A stretch of 58,649 nt of DNA from an uncultured Clostridia bacterium (GTDB lineage: Bacteria; Bacillota; Clostridia; UBA1381), in contig CAKSGG010000007.1 of the NCBI GenBank assembly GCA_934454215.1, forward strand, positions 1 to 58,649. The letters run 5' to 3'. Position 1 is the stretch's first letter; each line of letters starts with the position of its first letter. Under the pieces are notes generated by a model. It saw only the letters and a list, made by a program, of their open reading frames with translations. It ran no database searches and had not been told where the DNA came from. Positions 26,157 through 36,307 of this stretch are shown piece after piece. Position numbers and translations under genes: made by a program.

Positions 26157-28214
26157 TTACAGATTAAGCTTGTATTGTTTCGGGCTTATTCCGAAGTTTT
26201 TCTTGAATATCGTTATGAAATACGTTTCACTGTTAAATCCGCACAGTGCGGCTATTTTTGCATTTGAATAATCGGTTTCGCACAAAAGCTTTATTGCATA
26301 ATTCAATCGGTATTCAAGCAGATATTTGTTGAATGAGGTGTTAAACTGGTGCTTGAATTTCTTGCCGAAATATGTCGGCGTAATTCCGAACTGCTCCGCA
26401 ATGCTCTGAATACAGAAATTCGGGTTTGAAAATTCCTCCTTGATAAGGTTTTCTATGGAGGTGGTGAAATCCTCCTCCATGCTTATACTTTGGTCGGAAT
26501 TTATGTATTCTATCGAGTGCGCAAGCAAATCCGACATTTCTGCAATTCTGTCGCATAAAAGCATTGTTTCAAGCGTGTTGTACTTAATCGAAACGTTCGG
26601 ATTGCTGTGGCAGTTTTCCGAAATGGCAAGAAACAAACGCAGATACCATTCCTTTGCGTTAAGCGAATTGCTTTCCCGTATATAGTCGGCAAATTTAATA
26701 AGCGAATGAAGAAATTCTTCTTTATTCTGCGCATTTATGTGCGATATTATTTCCGTTTGCAGGAATACGGGATATACGTCGCTGTTTGACGTTAATTCGA
26801 GCTTATCCGTGAAAATTATATTGTCGGGATTTACAAATCTGTAATTCAGCGCCGTTATAAGCGACGGGAGCTGTCTGTATACCTGCATTGCACCGTCCGT
26901 CTGCCTGCCGATAACGGCAAACAGAACCACATCGAAATTCTTTTTTATTACGTTCTGGAAATAGCTTATTTTCGATTGTATCACGGACTTGTCAAACGGC
27001 TTGCTGCCGTAAAGAAAAACACCTATTAAATCCTTGCCCATATTTATCGTTTTCGCCTTGCCGATTGATGACATAACCTCCTCGATTATGTTTTCGTAGC
27101 CGTATTTATAAAGTGCAACATCATCATAGGTATTGCATGAAACAAGCTCCGCATAGTCGGCAATTCCGACGATTATTGGAAGAAAATATCTGCTTTCCGT
27201 TTTTGCAAAGTATTCATCAAGCATATTTTCATCTGATTTTGAAATCATGTCACGGTTGAAAATCTTCTTTATTATTACGTCCGTATTCATATCCGCATGA
27301 TGCGATAAAAGGCTTTTATGCGAGGACAGCAGCTTTTCCTGCTCTTTATAAAAATGATAGATAATCAGGCATATGAATATCATCAGCAGGAACATGAAGA
27401 ATATTATAAAGAAACCCGCACTGATTGACTCGCGCAGTACGTCGGAAATCCTTATTACGCTCGTACATGAATAGGACGGGGAAATGTTCTTTATAATAAG
27501 GTAGTTTCCCTTTAGCTTTACCGAATTTTTTGCCATTCCGTCGATATATGACGTGAGCGGAGCAAGGTCGCTTTTAAAGTCCGTAACAACAGTTCTGTTT
27601 TCGGACGTGGTAAGGCGCACGCCGTAAAATATCGGGTACACGTGGTCTATAAGGTGGTCACGGAGCTCACGCTCGGGCATAAGCATTGAAATAATATGCC
27701 CTCTGAAATCATTGTACGAAAAAATAAGGTAATCGTTTCCAAGGCGTGCCATTCTCATTCCCGATTTATGCTCTTTGAGTACGTCATAATATTCGGGAAA
27801 CTGCTTTTCAAATGCTTTATATGTATATTTTGTGCTTGATTCGCTTGTAAAAATCATCTCCGTTTTCGGCACGTCTATAAAAACCGCCGATATATAATTT
27901 CCGATTGTGGAGTTTGCAACCATGTTGCTGATTTTCAAGCCGTATTCATAATTGTACGTTTCAGTATCGTTCGATAAAAAGGCATTTATTTCCTTATCGG
28001 TAAAAAGCGAATTTGAAACCTTTATTATATCGTTGTTAAATTCCGAGTTTTTTGAAAGTATATTCTGATTATATAAATTTGCGTAATTAATCTGAAATTT
28101 TACAGATACATTATAAAAGTAAAAGCCGAATATTGCAACCATCAGAAACATTGCGCCGAAGCATATAAGATAATCCGAAAGCTGCGAAAAAAGAGTATGC
28201 TTTTGCTTTTTCAT
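26157..28214 (-). CDS. Membrane sensor/AraC-family transcription regulator
   Basis: A 685-residue one-protein regulator. It has an N-terminal membrane helix (about 14-34), an external sensor region (about 35-285, probably Cache-like), a second helix (about 288-312), a cytoplasmic middle region, and a C-terminal AraC DNA-binding domain (about 585-685). In that domain SIAEQFGITPTYFGKKFK forms the first helix-turn-helix and AALCGFNSETYFITIFKK the second. Such proteins commonly flank LplB/YtcP/LipO importers in Firmicutes and activate them on sensing sugars. It is divergent from just such an importer, so control of that locus is a firm inference; the ligand is unknown. Confidence 0.88.
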   Translation of the reverse strand: MKKQKHTLFSQLSDYLICFGAMFLMVAIFGFYFYNVSVKFQINYANLYNQNILSKNSEFNNDIIKVSNSLFTDKEINAFLSNDTETYNYEYGLKISNMVANSTIGNYISAVFIDVPKTEMIFTSESSTKYTYKAFEKQFPEYYDVLKEHKSGMRMARLGNDYLIFSYNDFRGHIISMLMPERELRDHLIDHVYPIFYGVRLTTSENRTVVTDFKSDLAPLTSYIDGMAKNSVKLKGNYLIIKNISPSYSCTSVIRISDVLRESISAGFFIIFFMFLLMIFICLIIYHFYKEQEKLLSSHKSLLSHHADMNTDVIIKKIFNRDMISKSDENMLDEYFAKTESRYFLPIIVGIADYAELVSCNTYDDVALYKYGYENIIEEVMSSIGKAKTINMGKDLIGVFLYGSKPFDKSVIQSKISYFQNVIKKNFDVVLFAVIGRQTDGAMQVYRQLPSLITALNYRFVNPDNIIFTDKLELTSNSDVYPVFLQTEIISHINAQNKEEFLHSLIKFADYIRESNSLNAKEWYLRLFLAISENCHSNPNVSIKYNTLETMLLCDRIAEMSDLLAHSIEYINSDQSISMEEDFTTSIENLIKEEFSNPNFCIQSIAEQFGITPTYFGKKFKHQFNTSFNKYLLEYRLNYAIKLLCETDYSNAKIAALCGFNSETYFITIFKKNFGISPKQYKLNL

Positions 28215-28249
28215 TATAATCCCCCGTTCTTGTTATTCTTCATTAACAT

Positions 28250-28278
28250 ATTATACTATAAATTTTACCTAATATCAA
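28250..28278 (-). promoter_or_regulatory. Sigma-A promoter of the sensor/AraC regulator gene
   Basis: Minus-strand TTGATA (28273-28278), 17-base spacer, perfect TATAAT (28250-28255), 36 bases before the start codon, which has a GGGGGA ribosome site. Confidence 0.8.
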
Positions 28279-28300
28279 GATTAATTTTATGGAAACCGAC

Positions 28301-28363
28301 TTAAAAAAATAGCTATTTTCCGCAAAAGTTCAAAAAAGTTAAGTCCGATAGCTGTTTTTTTAA
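28301..28363. promoter_or_regulatory. Long inverted repeat between divergent promoters, candidate operator
   Basis: TTAAAAAAATAGCTAT (28301-28316) recurs inverted at 28348-28363 with 15 of 16 positions matching, separated by 31 bases. The right arm ends one base before the -35 of the importer promoter. The position is what an activator site for the AraC-type protein would occupy. Confidence 0.6.
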
Positions 28364-28364
28364 A

Positions 28365-28394
28365 TTGACATTAATATCGGCGCAACGTTATAAT
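28365..28394 (+). promoter_or_regulatory. Sigma-A promoter of the importer operon
   Basis: TTGACA (28365-28370), 18-base spacer, TATAAT (28389-28394), about 28 bases before the first permease gene. Confidence 0.82.
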
Positions 28395-28422
28395 TATAGT
28401 ACAGACAGGAGGTAGATGATTG

Positions 28423-29367
28423 ATGAATACGAAAATCAAAACAACTGAAAAATTAAAACGAAGAAAGGGCTACGGGAAAAGTCATTGGGAATTATGCACA
28501 ATGCTTTTGCCTGCGGTGATACTGCTGCTGATATTTTCGTACATACCGATGTTCGGAATTGTGGTGGCGTTTAAGGATTTGAAATTCAGTCTCGGTATTT
28601 GGGGGAGCAAATGGAACGGACTGGACAATTTTAAATTCCTGTTCCGTTCAAACAGCTTTCTTCTTCTTTTAAGGAACACTTTGGGATACAATATCGTCGG
28701 AATGTTTTTCGGTCATGCGATTCCGATAATACTTGCGCTGTGCTTGCAGAGAGTAAAAAAGAAGATATGTATAAAAACGTATCAGAGCGGAATGTTCCTG
28801 CCGTATTTTCTGTCATGGATAGTGGTATCGTATTTTACGCTGTCGCTTTTTGAGTACAAGACGGGAATACTGAATAACATTTTTGTACATTTGGGAATGA
28901 ACCGAGTCGACTTCTATAATACGCCGAAGTACTGGCCGTTCATACTTGTATTTTTTGCGGTATGGAAAGGCTTGGGCTATTCTACTCTTATCTATTACGG
29001 TACACTTTTGAGCATAGACCCTACGCTGTACGAGGCCGCCGCCATTGACGGGTGCAGCAAATGGCAGGAAATCCGTCATATTTCACTGCCTCATCTTGTA
29101 CCGTCGGTAATAGTGCTTATTCTGCTCGGACTGGGAAGCATATTCAAATCGGATTACGGCTTGTATTACTTCATTCCTATGGATACAGGAGCACTTCTGA
29201 AGGTTACGGACGTGTTCGACACATATGTGTTCAGAACGCTGAGAGACGCAACGAATGTTGGACTTTCGTCAGCCATAGCGTTTATGCAGTCGGTAGTGGG
29301 AATTATTTTCGTTGTAATCGGAAATACGCTTGCAAGAAAAGTAGACCCCGACTGTGCACTGTTTTAA
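28423..29367 (+). CDS. Carbohydrate ABC transporter permease (LplB type)
   Basis: A 314-residue permease with six predicted membrane helices. The EAA loop that contacts the ATPase is clear: YEAAAIDGCSKWQEIRHISLP. The basic N-terminal region and the KDYGLYYF-type late segment are typical of the LplB group that pairs with YtcP and LipO. It forms half of the transmembrane channel of an oligosaccharide importer. No ATPase gene is in the locus, so a shared MsmX-type ATPase is likely. The ATG at 28423 lies 9 bases after AGGAGGT; the TTG just before it is less likely. Confidence 0.92.
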   Translation: MNTKIKTTEKLKRRKGYGKSHWELCTMLLPAVILLLIFSYIPMFGIVVAFKDLKFSLGIWGSKWNGLDNFKFLFRSNSFLLLLRNTLGYNIVGMFFGHAIPIILALCLQRVKKKICIKTYQSGMFLPYFLSWIVVSYFTLSLFEYKTGILNNIFVHLGMNRVDFYNTPKYWPFILVFFAVWKGLGYSTLIYYGTLLSIDPTLYEAAAIDGCSKWQEIRHISLPHLVPSVIVLILLGLGSIFKSDYGLYYFIPMDTGALLKVTDVFDTYVFRTLRDATNVGLSSAIAFMQSVVGIIFVVIGNTLARKVDPDCALF

Positions 29368-29382
29368 AAGGGGGGAATTGAA

Positions 29383-30273
29383 ATGATAGAACACAGAAAA
29401 TTAAAATTTGCGGAATCGTTTATAGCAAATTTCATATTGATAATAGCAACGCTGCTTTGCGTAATACCGTTTTTGGTTGTACTGTCCGCATCGTTTTCTG
29501 ATGAACAGTCGCTGATAGATTTGGGCTACGGTATTTTGCCCAGAGGCTTGTCGCTTGCGGCATACAAAGTCGTGTTTGCGAATAAGTCGCAGATAATAAA
29601 CGCATATGCGGTTACGATAATCACAACGTTTGCGGGAGCGTTTTTGTCGGTGCTTATAACGGCGCTTGCGGCGTTTCCTATTTCAAGAAAGGATTTTGCA
29701 TGGAAAAAATATGTGAATTTTTACATATACTTTACCATGATATTTTCGGGCGGACAGATTGCGTCGTATTTATGGACAACGCAGGGACTGCATTTGAAAA
29801 ATAACGTGCTTGTTCTTATTCTGCCCATGCTTGTGAACAGCTGGAATATATTTCTTATGAGAACGTATATGTCAAAAATTCCGTCGGAGCTTGTAGAGGC
29901 GGCAAAAATTGACGGTGCAAACGAGTACAGAATCTTTTTCGGAATAATCATTCCGATGCTGACAGTCGGACTTGCAACGATATTCGTTATGACGGCTCTT
30001 TCATACTGGAATCAGTGGTATGCGTGCCTGATGTATTTCAGCGACGATAAGTATATGACGCTGCAATATTATCTTATAAGAGTAATGAACAACATAAATT
30101 CAATTCTGAATGCGAAGAACGCAACGGCGGCGTCGCAGAATATGGGAAATCTCCCGGGCGAATCCGCAAGAATGGCAATGTGTGTTGTTTCGGCAGGACC
30201 GATGATATTCGTATTCGCATTCTTCCAGAAGTATTTCGTCGGAGGAATTGCTGTCGGTTCGGTAAAGGGTTAA
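29383..30273 (+). CDS. Carbohydrate ABC transporter permease (YtcP type)
   Basis: A 296-residue permease with six membrane helices and the EAA motif VEAAKIDGANEYRIFFGIIIP. The late segment FFQKYFVGGIAVGSVKG is the characteristic end of YtcP-type permeases. It pairs with the preceding LplB-type subunit, from which it is separated by 15 bases. The family imports oligosaccharides such as xylan, pectin or host-glycan fragments; the substrate here cannot be read from the permease. Confidence 0.92.
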   Translation: MIEHRKLKFAESFIANFILIIATLLCVIPFLVVLSASFSDEQSLIDLGYGILPRGLSLAAYKVVFANKSQIINAYAVTIITTFAGAFLSVLITALAAFPISRKDFAWKKYVNFYIYFTMIFSGGQIASYLWTTQGLHLKNNVLVLILPMLVNSWNIFLMRTYMSKIPSELVEAAKIDGANEYRIFFGIIIPMLTVGLATIFVMTALSYWNQWYACLMYFSDDKYMTLQYYLIRVMNNINSILNAKNATAASQNMGNLPGESARMAMCVVSAGPMIFVFAFFQKYFVGGIAVGSVKG

Positions 30274-30285
30274 GTTTTTAATTAA

Positions 30286-30298
30286 GGAGCAATGCTCC
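30286..30298 (+). other. Small intercistronic hairpin
   Basis: GGAGC-AAT-GCTCC followed by an A-rich stretch, between the second permease and the binding-protein gene. Hairpins here often raise the level of the binding-protein message relative to the permeases; that role is inferred. Confidence 0.35.
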
Positions 30299-30328
30299 GA
30301 AAAAATAAATTATCAGGAGGAATAAGAA

Positions 30329-31777
30329 ATGAAAATTAAGAAGGTATTGGCAGGAATGACTGCGGTCGTAATGGCGTTATCAGTGCTTGCAGGCTGCGGA
30401 GGAGACGGAGAAAAAGGCGGAGTTACGGAAGTGTCATGGTATGTCTGCGGCGTTAAGCAGGACGACGGATATGATACGGTATGGGATAAGGTAAATGAGC
30501 TTATGGAGGACAGATACGGAATAAGGCTCAAAATGGTAATGACGGACGGAGATAATTTCAGTCAGAAAATTCAGATGATGAATGCGGCAAGAGAGCCGTA
30601 TGATTTGGTATTCACATCAAACTGGGCGAACAGCTATTACACAAATGTGGAAAACGGCTCGCTGCTTGACATAACCGACAAGCTGCCCGAGCTTGCGCCG
30701 AAATTATATGCGTCATTGAGCGAGGCTGAAATAAAGGGTGCGTCAATTGACGGAAGAATGTATGCAGTGCCCAACTGGCAGGTTCAGGCAAGAGCAATGG
30801 GATTTATGATGCCGCAGGAAAAGCTTGACAAAACGGGCTGGAGCATGGATTCATTTAAAAACTTCAGCGATTTGGAACCGTATCTTGCAAAGATGAAAGA
30901 GGTTGACCCCGAATCAAATACGGGCGGCGGAGACTGGCAGTCGGCAATGACGAATTACGGAATGATAACCGTTGTCCAGGAGGGCTTGCCGGGCGTAATT
31001 TATTACAATAAACAGGGTAAACCCGAGGTTGTTGACCAGTTTGAAACACCCGAATTTATGGAACACGCAAAAATGATGAGAAAATGGGTTAAGGACGGAT
31101 ATTTCCCTGAGGTAAGAGGCAAAAGTACGGCAACAAATACGACAATATGCAAAACACAGGGAAGTTGGGGCAACTATAAGCCCGGTATAGAAAAGGAAAT
31201 GACCTTGAGGTCAAAGCATGAATACGTTGCAAAGCAGATTTCACCCGCAGTTTTGTCAACCGAGTCCATAATTTCAACAATGACGGGCGTGGGAGCAAAC
31301 AGCAAGCACCCCGATGAGGCAATCAAGGTTCTGGAAATTATGTATACCGACCCCGAAATTTACAATATGCTTTCATGGGGTATCGAGGGTCAGAACTATG
31401 ACAAGGTTTCTGATAAAATTATAAAGGTAAAAGACGATAATACATATACAATTTCAAACTGGATGATAGGCTCTGTTGCAAATTCGTACATTCTTGAAGG
31501 AAATCCCGAAAACATTTGGGATATAACAAGAGATTTCAACGATTCGGCAGTTGTATCGCCGCTTATGGGCTTCAGCCTTGACAATTCAGCTATAAGTGCG
31601 GAGCTGGGTAACTGCGAAACTGTAATAAAGGAATATCTTGACCAGATTCAGTACGGACTTTCAGAGCCTGAAGAAACAGTACCGAAACTGATAAGCTCGT
31701 TAAAGACAGCGGGTGTAGATACTGTTTTGGCAGAGGTTCAAAAGCAGATTGATGAATGGTGGGAGAGCAATAAATGA
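30329..31777 (+). CDS. Extracellular sugar-binding lipoprotein (LplA/LipO type)
   Basis: A 482-residue solute-binding protein with signal peptide and lipobox LAGC (lipidated Cys23). The body fits the large extracellular solute-binding family 1, and the C-terminal ~90 residues look like DUF3502, ending VQKQIDEWWESNK as in LplA proteins. It captures oligosaccharides outside the membrane and delivers them to the two upstream permeases. Its TGA overlaps the ATG of the beta-helix gene (ATGA), so binding protein and enzyme are translationally coupled, a strong hint that the enzyme makes the transported ligand. Confidence 0.91.
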   Translation: MKIKKVLAGMTAVVMALSVLAGCGGDGEKGGVTEVSWYVCGVKQDDGYDTVWDKVNELMEDRYGIRLKMVMTDGDNFSQKIQMMNAAREPYDLVFTSNWANSYYTNVENGSLLDITDKLPELAPKLYASLSEAEIKGASIDGRMYAVPNWQVQARAMGFMMPQEKLDKTGWSMDSFKNFSDLEPYLAKMKEVDPESNTGGGDWQSAMTNYGMITVVQEGLPGVIYYNKQGKPEVVDQFETPEFMEHAKMMRKWVKDGYFPEVRGKSTATNTTICKTQGSWGNYKPGIEKEMTLRSKHEYVAKQISPAVLSTESIISTMTGVGANSKHPDEAIKVLEIMYTDPEIYNMLSWGIEGQNYDKVSDKIIKVKDDNTYTISNWMIGSVANSYILEGNPENIWDITRDFNDSAVVSPLMGFSLDNSAISAELGNCETVIKEYLDQIQYGLSEPEETVPKLISSLKTAGVDTVLAEVQKQIDEWWESNK

Positions 31778-34113
31778 TAAAAAAAAGAATAATATCGGCA
31801 GCGGCGGCGCTTGTAACGGCATTTTCGGCAAGCGCCCATGCTTACCCGAATATATCGGAAACTGCATTTACGGCGGAGGCGGCTGCATTTCAGAATATCA
31901 GTATGCTTTCTGTAAATTCGGGGGCAATGCTCGTGAGAGGTGCGGTAAGATATATTGACAATCAAAATGTATCGCTTACTCCAAAACTCGTTGAGGCAAG
32001 AACATATCTTCCGGTAGATGCGGTGAGGGTTTTGTTCAATACATATATCGACCAAGCAGATGACAGACCGTATGCCGACATGAGATATGATGAATTAAGA
32101 CTTGTTCTGAACGGAACGAATGCAGAAGTGAACGGTGCGGAAGAAAAAAATTCCTACCTAATATATATAGACGGTGAAGCGTATATGCCGCTGCGTGCCG
32201 TAGGCGAGCTTTTGGGCGAGCGGGTATATTATGATAACGGCTATATCACGATAGGCAGCGAATCGGACGTTTCCGAATTTATCAGCGGCAATTATTACGA
32301 TACGGGCAAAACAAGGCTTGACAGCTTTGCGCCGCAGGAGCGCGGAAAAACAATTTACGTTGCGCCCAACGGAAGAAGATTCGGTTCGGGAACAATGGGT
32401 GACCCGAAAAATCTTAGCAGTGCATCATATGCCGAGCCGGGGGATACGATTATATTGATGGACGGTACATATAGAGAAACAATTGAGCCGCAGAACAACG
32501 GAACACCGGGCAGGCCTATAACGTATAAGGTTCAAAACGGCGCAAGAGCGGTGATAAGCGCTTTGGAAGAGGTCAGCGGATTTTCGTATTATGACGAAAG
32601 CAATAATATCGTATCAAAGGAATTTACAAGTATAGGTGCAGGGCGTGATTTGCTGTTCTATAATGGACGTTCACTTGTTGAGGCAAGATTTCCGAACGTG
32701 AACAGCGAGGACTACACCGCCTCAGATGTAAGCGAATGGTTCCCGACAAAGGGCGCGCTTACTTTGGAAAACGCAGATAAGCCGTATACGGTCACAAGCA
32801 GTCTGTTAAACGGAGATGCCGAAAACCGCTGGAAAGGCGCAAGATTTGTTTCGCTCCACGGCGGTGCGTGGAATACGTCAACGGGAGTTGTGGCATCGTC
32901 AAAATCAGGCTCGTTTGAGCTTGACCCCGACAGCGTTACGAAAAAATGGTGGTTCGCACAGAGCAGTTCAAACCCCGTTAATTTCGGCTATCTGACGGGA
33001 ACAAAGGAGGCTATCGACCTCCCCGGCGAATGGACGGTTGAGGACGATACTGTATATATGAAACTTCCGAACGGAGAAACGGCGGATTCACTCAGTGTAG
33101 AGATGAAATCAAGACAGCTCTGCATTGACCTGTCGGGCAAGTCGTATATTAATATAGAAGGAATCGAAACAATCGGCGGCGGAATTAATATGAACGGCAC
33201 AAATATGTGCGTGTTGACGGACTGTAATTTCAAGAATATCAGCCATTACACGCTGTGCAACGATTCAAGAGAGGGTTATATAGATTCGCAGATAACCGAA
33301 ACGACAAACCCGACCGATAAAAACGGCGCTCCGCAAAGGGGTGAAATGGGTATATACATGAGTGGTAAAAACGACGTTGTGCGGGGCTGTACGGTCGATA
33401 CATCGGCAGGTGCGGCGTTCTATATGACGGGACTGTATTCAATGCTTGACAACAATAAAGCGATAAACTGCGGATATATGGGTTCAACCGTAGGCGGAAT
33501 ATATATCGGTTCATGCGCATGGGAAAGCAGCGGTACACCCAGAGGCGGATATATTATCATAAATAATGAAATCAGAAATACTGCCCGTTCTGCTTTAACG
33601 GTTCAGCCTACAGAACATGGCTGGACGGGGAGCGGAAAACAAGCGGCATATGTTCCGTGTGAAATTGCTTACAACAAATTCTCGAACGGAGGTATTGCAG
33701 CCTGCGACACAGGCGTTGTTTATCTGTGGGGCGCAACCATGGGAAACAGTCAACGCATGACCCGTATTCATCATAATGTGGTGTACGCAGACTGCAATAC
33801 CCCCGAAAGACTTCTCGGTATGATATATCACGATAATTTTATAAATATGATTCAGACTTATAAAAACGTTATGTTTACAACGTCGCAGACGTCAAGCTAC
33901 TGTTATATGTATACGCAGCATACGGAAGACGGAACGAGATTTCAGACCAGCTATGCGGTTGTAAACGATTATGACGGAACGGTTTATGACGGAAGCAAGG
34001 TGTTCAATAACCCGATAGGCTCAAACAAGGGCTTTTCGGATATAAACAGCCTTGACGATATTCCCGAATCGGATTATCCCGACGGTATGTATTTTCATTC
34101 GGGATTGAGATAA
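31774..34113 (+). CDS. Secreted right-handed beta-helix protein with N-terminal stalk domain
   Basis: A 779-residue exported protein (signal peptide ending SAHA before YPN). Residues about 45-165 are a copper-amine-oxidase-like stalk domain with EARTYLPVDAVRVLF and YMPLRAVGELLG. From about 190 comes a parallel beta-helix: TIYVAPNGRRFGSG, then GDTIILMDGTYRETIEPQNN and GRSLVEARFPN, then repeated turns to the end. The last two features recall beta-helix polysaccharide lyases (PL1/PL6-like) and beta-helix glycosidases. I cannot assign the catalytic family. It is coupled to the binding-protein gene and paralogous to the larger protein at 39371. Confidence 0.82.
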   Translation: MIKKRIISAAAALVTAFSASAHAYPNISETAFTAEAAAFQNISMLSVNSGAMLVRGAVRYIDNQNVSLTPKLVEARTYLPVDAVRVLFNTYIDQADDRPYADMRYDELRLVLNGTNAEVNGAEEKNSYLIYIDGEAYMPLRAVGELLGERVYYDNGYITIGSESDVSEFISGNYYDTGKTRLDSFAPQERGKTIYVAPNGRRFGSGTMGDPKNLSSASYAEPGDTIILMDGTYRETIEPQNNGTPGRPITYKVQNGARAVISALEEVSGFSYYDESNNIVSKEFTSIGAGRDLLFYNGRSLVEARFPNVNSEDYTASDVSEWFPTKGALTLENADKPYTVTSSLLNGDAENRWKGARFVSLHGGAWNTSTGVVASSKSGSFELDPDSVTKKWWFAQSSSNPVNFGYLTGTKEAIDLPGEWTVEDDTVYMKLPNGETADSLSVEMKSRQLCIDLSGKSYINIEGIETIGGGINMNGTNMCVLTDCNFKNISHYTLCNDSREGYIDSQITETTNPTDKNGAPQRGEMGIYMSGKNDVVRGCTVDTSAGAAFYMTGLYSMLDNNKAINCGYMGSTVGGIYIGSCAWESSGTPRGGYIIINNEIRNTARSALTVQPTEHGWTGSGKQAAYVPCEIAYNKFSNGGIAACDTGVVYLWGATMGNSQRMTRIHHNVVYADCNTPERLLGMIYHDNFINMIQTYKNVMFTTSQTSSYCYMYTQHTEDGTRFQTSYAVVNDYDGTVYDGSKVFNNPIGSNKGFSDINSLDDIPESDYPDGMYFHSGLR

Positions 34114-34137
34114 TACAACAAAAAGGAGATTAGTCAG

Positions 34138-36285
34138 ATGAAGAAAATTTTATGTATGCTGATGTCGCTGTCGCTTATCGGCGCACTGCTTGTCAGCCCG
34201 ATATATGCGGATATATCGCTTTTTGAGGCGGCGGACAGCTTGACATTTGACCTTGACATTTCGCAAAGGTCGGATAAAAGCGGCAACAATACGGCGGTTA
34301 CGGTAAAAAATACATTCGACGGTTCGGAAACAGTCGGAAATAATAAAATAGATTATATTTATTTCAACTCCGAAAAGGAGGACGTGGTTTCTTCACTGAG
34401 AATACCTGTAACGGCAGCCAACGGTGACAGCAGCTCATTTGAGATGTGGGCAAAGCCTCACGGAACGGACGAAAACGAAAGAGTGCTGTTTGCAATATCA
34501 AGAAGTTCGCTTGACAATGCAAGCTTTTATGCGTCATTTAAGGAAAACACAATGACGGTTTTCGCAAACGGTCAAAGTGAAAGCGCCGACATATCAAAAT
34601 ATATGGATAAATGGTCGCATTTCATTTTCCAAAGACGTTATGCGGACGGGAAAACATACGTTGAGGCGTATATTAACGCAAACCCCGTTATAACTATGGA
34701 ATTTGACGGCGAAAAAGAGGACGAGAGCAAGAAGTTTGTTTATATAGGCTCTTCCGCATCGGCGGTTACGCAGATAAAAAATGTGTTCAGAGGAAATCTT
34801 GCGGAGGCGAGAATATATTCCAAATTTCTGACGGAGAGCGATATATTCGGAATGTATACGGATAAGAGCGATTTTTACGGTTTGAGCGGTGAAGAACCGA
34901 CCCCGACGCCTGTTCCGACAGCAACGCCGGCGCCGACGGATTCTCCCGACCCGGGCGAGCCTACTCCGACGCCGACGGTCGCCCCGACACCAACGCCTGC
35001 GCCTGCAAAGGGTATTATTTTAGACGTTGATTTATCGGAATATAGCGGCGGTGATTCACTTACGGACAAAACGGGAAAAACCGTAAAGATAAACGGCAAT
35101 CCCGAAATTAAAACTCAAAAGGGTATAGGTAAAACATTTTCCTATCTGTATTTCGACGGAAATGCGGGAAAGGATATTTCAATAGAAGGAAGCTCTTTTG
35201 CACAAATCAGTAACCTCGACAGGACATCAGTGGAATTTTGGTATCAGCCATGCGTTGTTGCAAACAAATGGTCAAAATTCTTCAGTATAACGGCGGGCGC
35301 TGCAAACGGAGGCTCATGGTGGTGCGAAAACGGTATGGCAGACGGAGGCGGTTATTTCATCTGTCAGCAAGGCTCAAAGCAGGCTTTCAGAGCAAATCAA
35401 GCTGTTACGAACGGGGCTTGGACTCATGCGGTTGTAACAAGAGAATTTGATTCCACGGCGCAGACGGTAAGCTACAAAGGGTACATCAACGGCGAGCTTG
35501 TAAACAGCGGAACTGTCACGGGCGTATCACGTCTGAACGATGTCGGCGCAATGCGCTTCGGAAGTATCGGCGGCGGTGCGGACGGTCAAGTAGGCGGTTT
35601 CGGTCAAATCAGAGTATACGACGAAATTTTGTCAAACGATAAGGTTTCGGAGCTGTACGAAGATGAAAAGAGTCGCTATACGGAGCCTGTGTTTACTCCC
35701 GTCAGCGATGAAATACCGAGAACCGCAGGAGAAATTGTGATGAAAGCGGAAAACGGCTACAGTGTTTCGGATATTCTCAAAGGCACAATTACCGTGACAA
35801 ATGCCGCAACGGGCGAAAAATTCCTTAATGCGTCATCGGCGCAGACGGGTGAGGACGAATTTACCGTAAAATTCGGTCAGTACGTTAAATACGGTGATAC
35901 AATAAAGATTTCTTCATCGTATAAAAACGCTTACAATTTCGCTTATGTCACAAAGGGTACTTCCTCCGCAGAAATTAAGCTTTACAATTCCGATAACCGT
36001 GAAATAAGCACGGTTGACGGACAAAGCAGAATAAGAGCGATGATTAAGCTTACAAACTCCGCCGATATACCATGTGATTACAGATATACCGTTATCGCAA
36101 AGACGGAGAATAATGCGGCAATCAGCGCAAAAAGCGGAGAAATCAGCGTTTCGGGAAATTCAACCGAAAATATTATCGAAACACTGTCGGATTTGGAAAA
36201 TGTAAAATATGTATGGCTTTGCGTTTGGGAAAAGAACGGCAGTGCGCTTATCCCGATTTATGCAATGCCGAAAACAATAAATTAA
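34138..36285 (+). CDS. Secreted protein with two LamG-like domains and a Pro-Thr linker
   Basis: A 715-residue exported protein (signal peptide ending YA before DIS). Two concanavalin/LamG-type beta-sandwich domains (about 30-240 and 295-515) flank a Pro/Thr-rich linker made of repeated TPTP and TPAP units. The second domain has SVEFWYQPC, SWWCENGM and RVYDEILSNDKVSELY, typical of LamG folds. A C-terminal beta-rich region (about 525-715) resembles an Ig-like module. No catalytic signature is visible, so glycan binding is the best guess. It lies in the importer/beta-helix operon, with an AAGGAG site. Confidence 0.8.
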   Translation: MKKILCMLMSLSLIGALLVSPIYADISLFEAADSLTFDLDISQRSDKSGNNTAVTVKNTFDGSETVGNNKIDYIYFNSEKEDVVSSLRIPVTAANGDSSSFEMWAKPHGTDENERVLFAISRSSLDNASFYASFKENTMTVFANGQSESADISKYMDKWSHFIFQRRYADGKTYVEAYINANPVITMEFDGEKEDESKKFVYIGSSASAVTQIKNVFRGNLAEARIYSKFLTESDIFGMYTDKSDFYGLSGEEPTPTPVPTATPAPTDSPDPGEPTPTPTVAPTPTPAPAKGIILDVDLSEYSGGDSLTDKTGKTVKINGNPEIKTQKGIGKTFSYLYFDGNAGKDISIEGSSFAQISNLDRTSVEFWYQPCVVANKWSKFFSITAGAANGGSWWCENGMADGGGYFICQQGSKQAFRANQAVTNGAWTHAVVTREFDSTAQTVSYKGYINGELVNSGTVTGVSRLNDVGAMRFGSIGGGADGQVGGFGQIRVYDEILSNDKVSELYEDEKSRYTEPVFTPVSDEIPRTAGEIVMKAENGYSVSDILKGTITVTNAATGEKFLNASSAQTGEDEFTVKFGQYVKYGDTIKISSSYKNAYNFAYVTKGTSSAEIKLYNSDNREISTVDGQSRIRAMIKLTNSADIPCDYRYTVIAKTENNAAISAKSGEISVSGNSTENIIETLSDLENVKYVWLCVWEKNGSALIPIYAMPKTIN

Positions 36286-36307
36286 AATAAGAAGGAGCGA
36301 TTTAATT

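Noticed and set aside
34875..35099. Minus-strand open frame with Gly-Val repeats inside the LamG gene
   Set aside because: It is the reverse image of the Pro-Thr-rich linker codons on the plus strand, not a gene.
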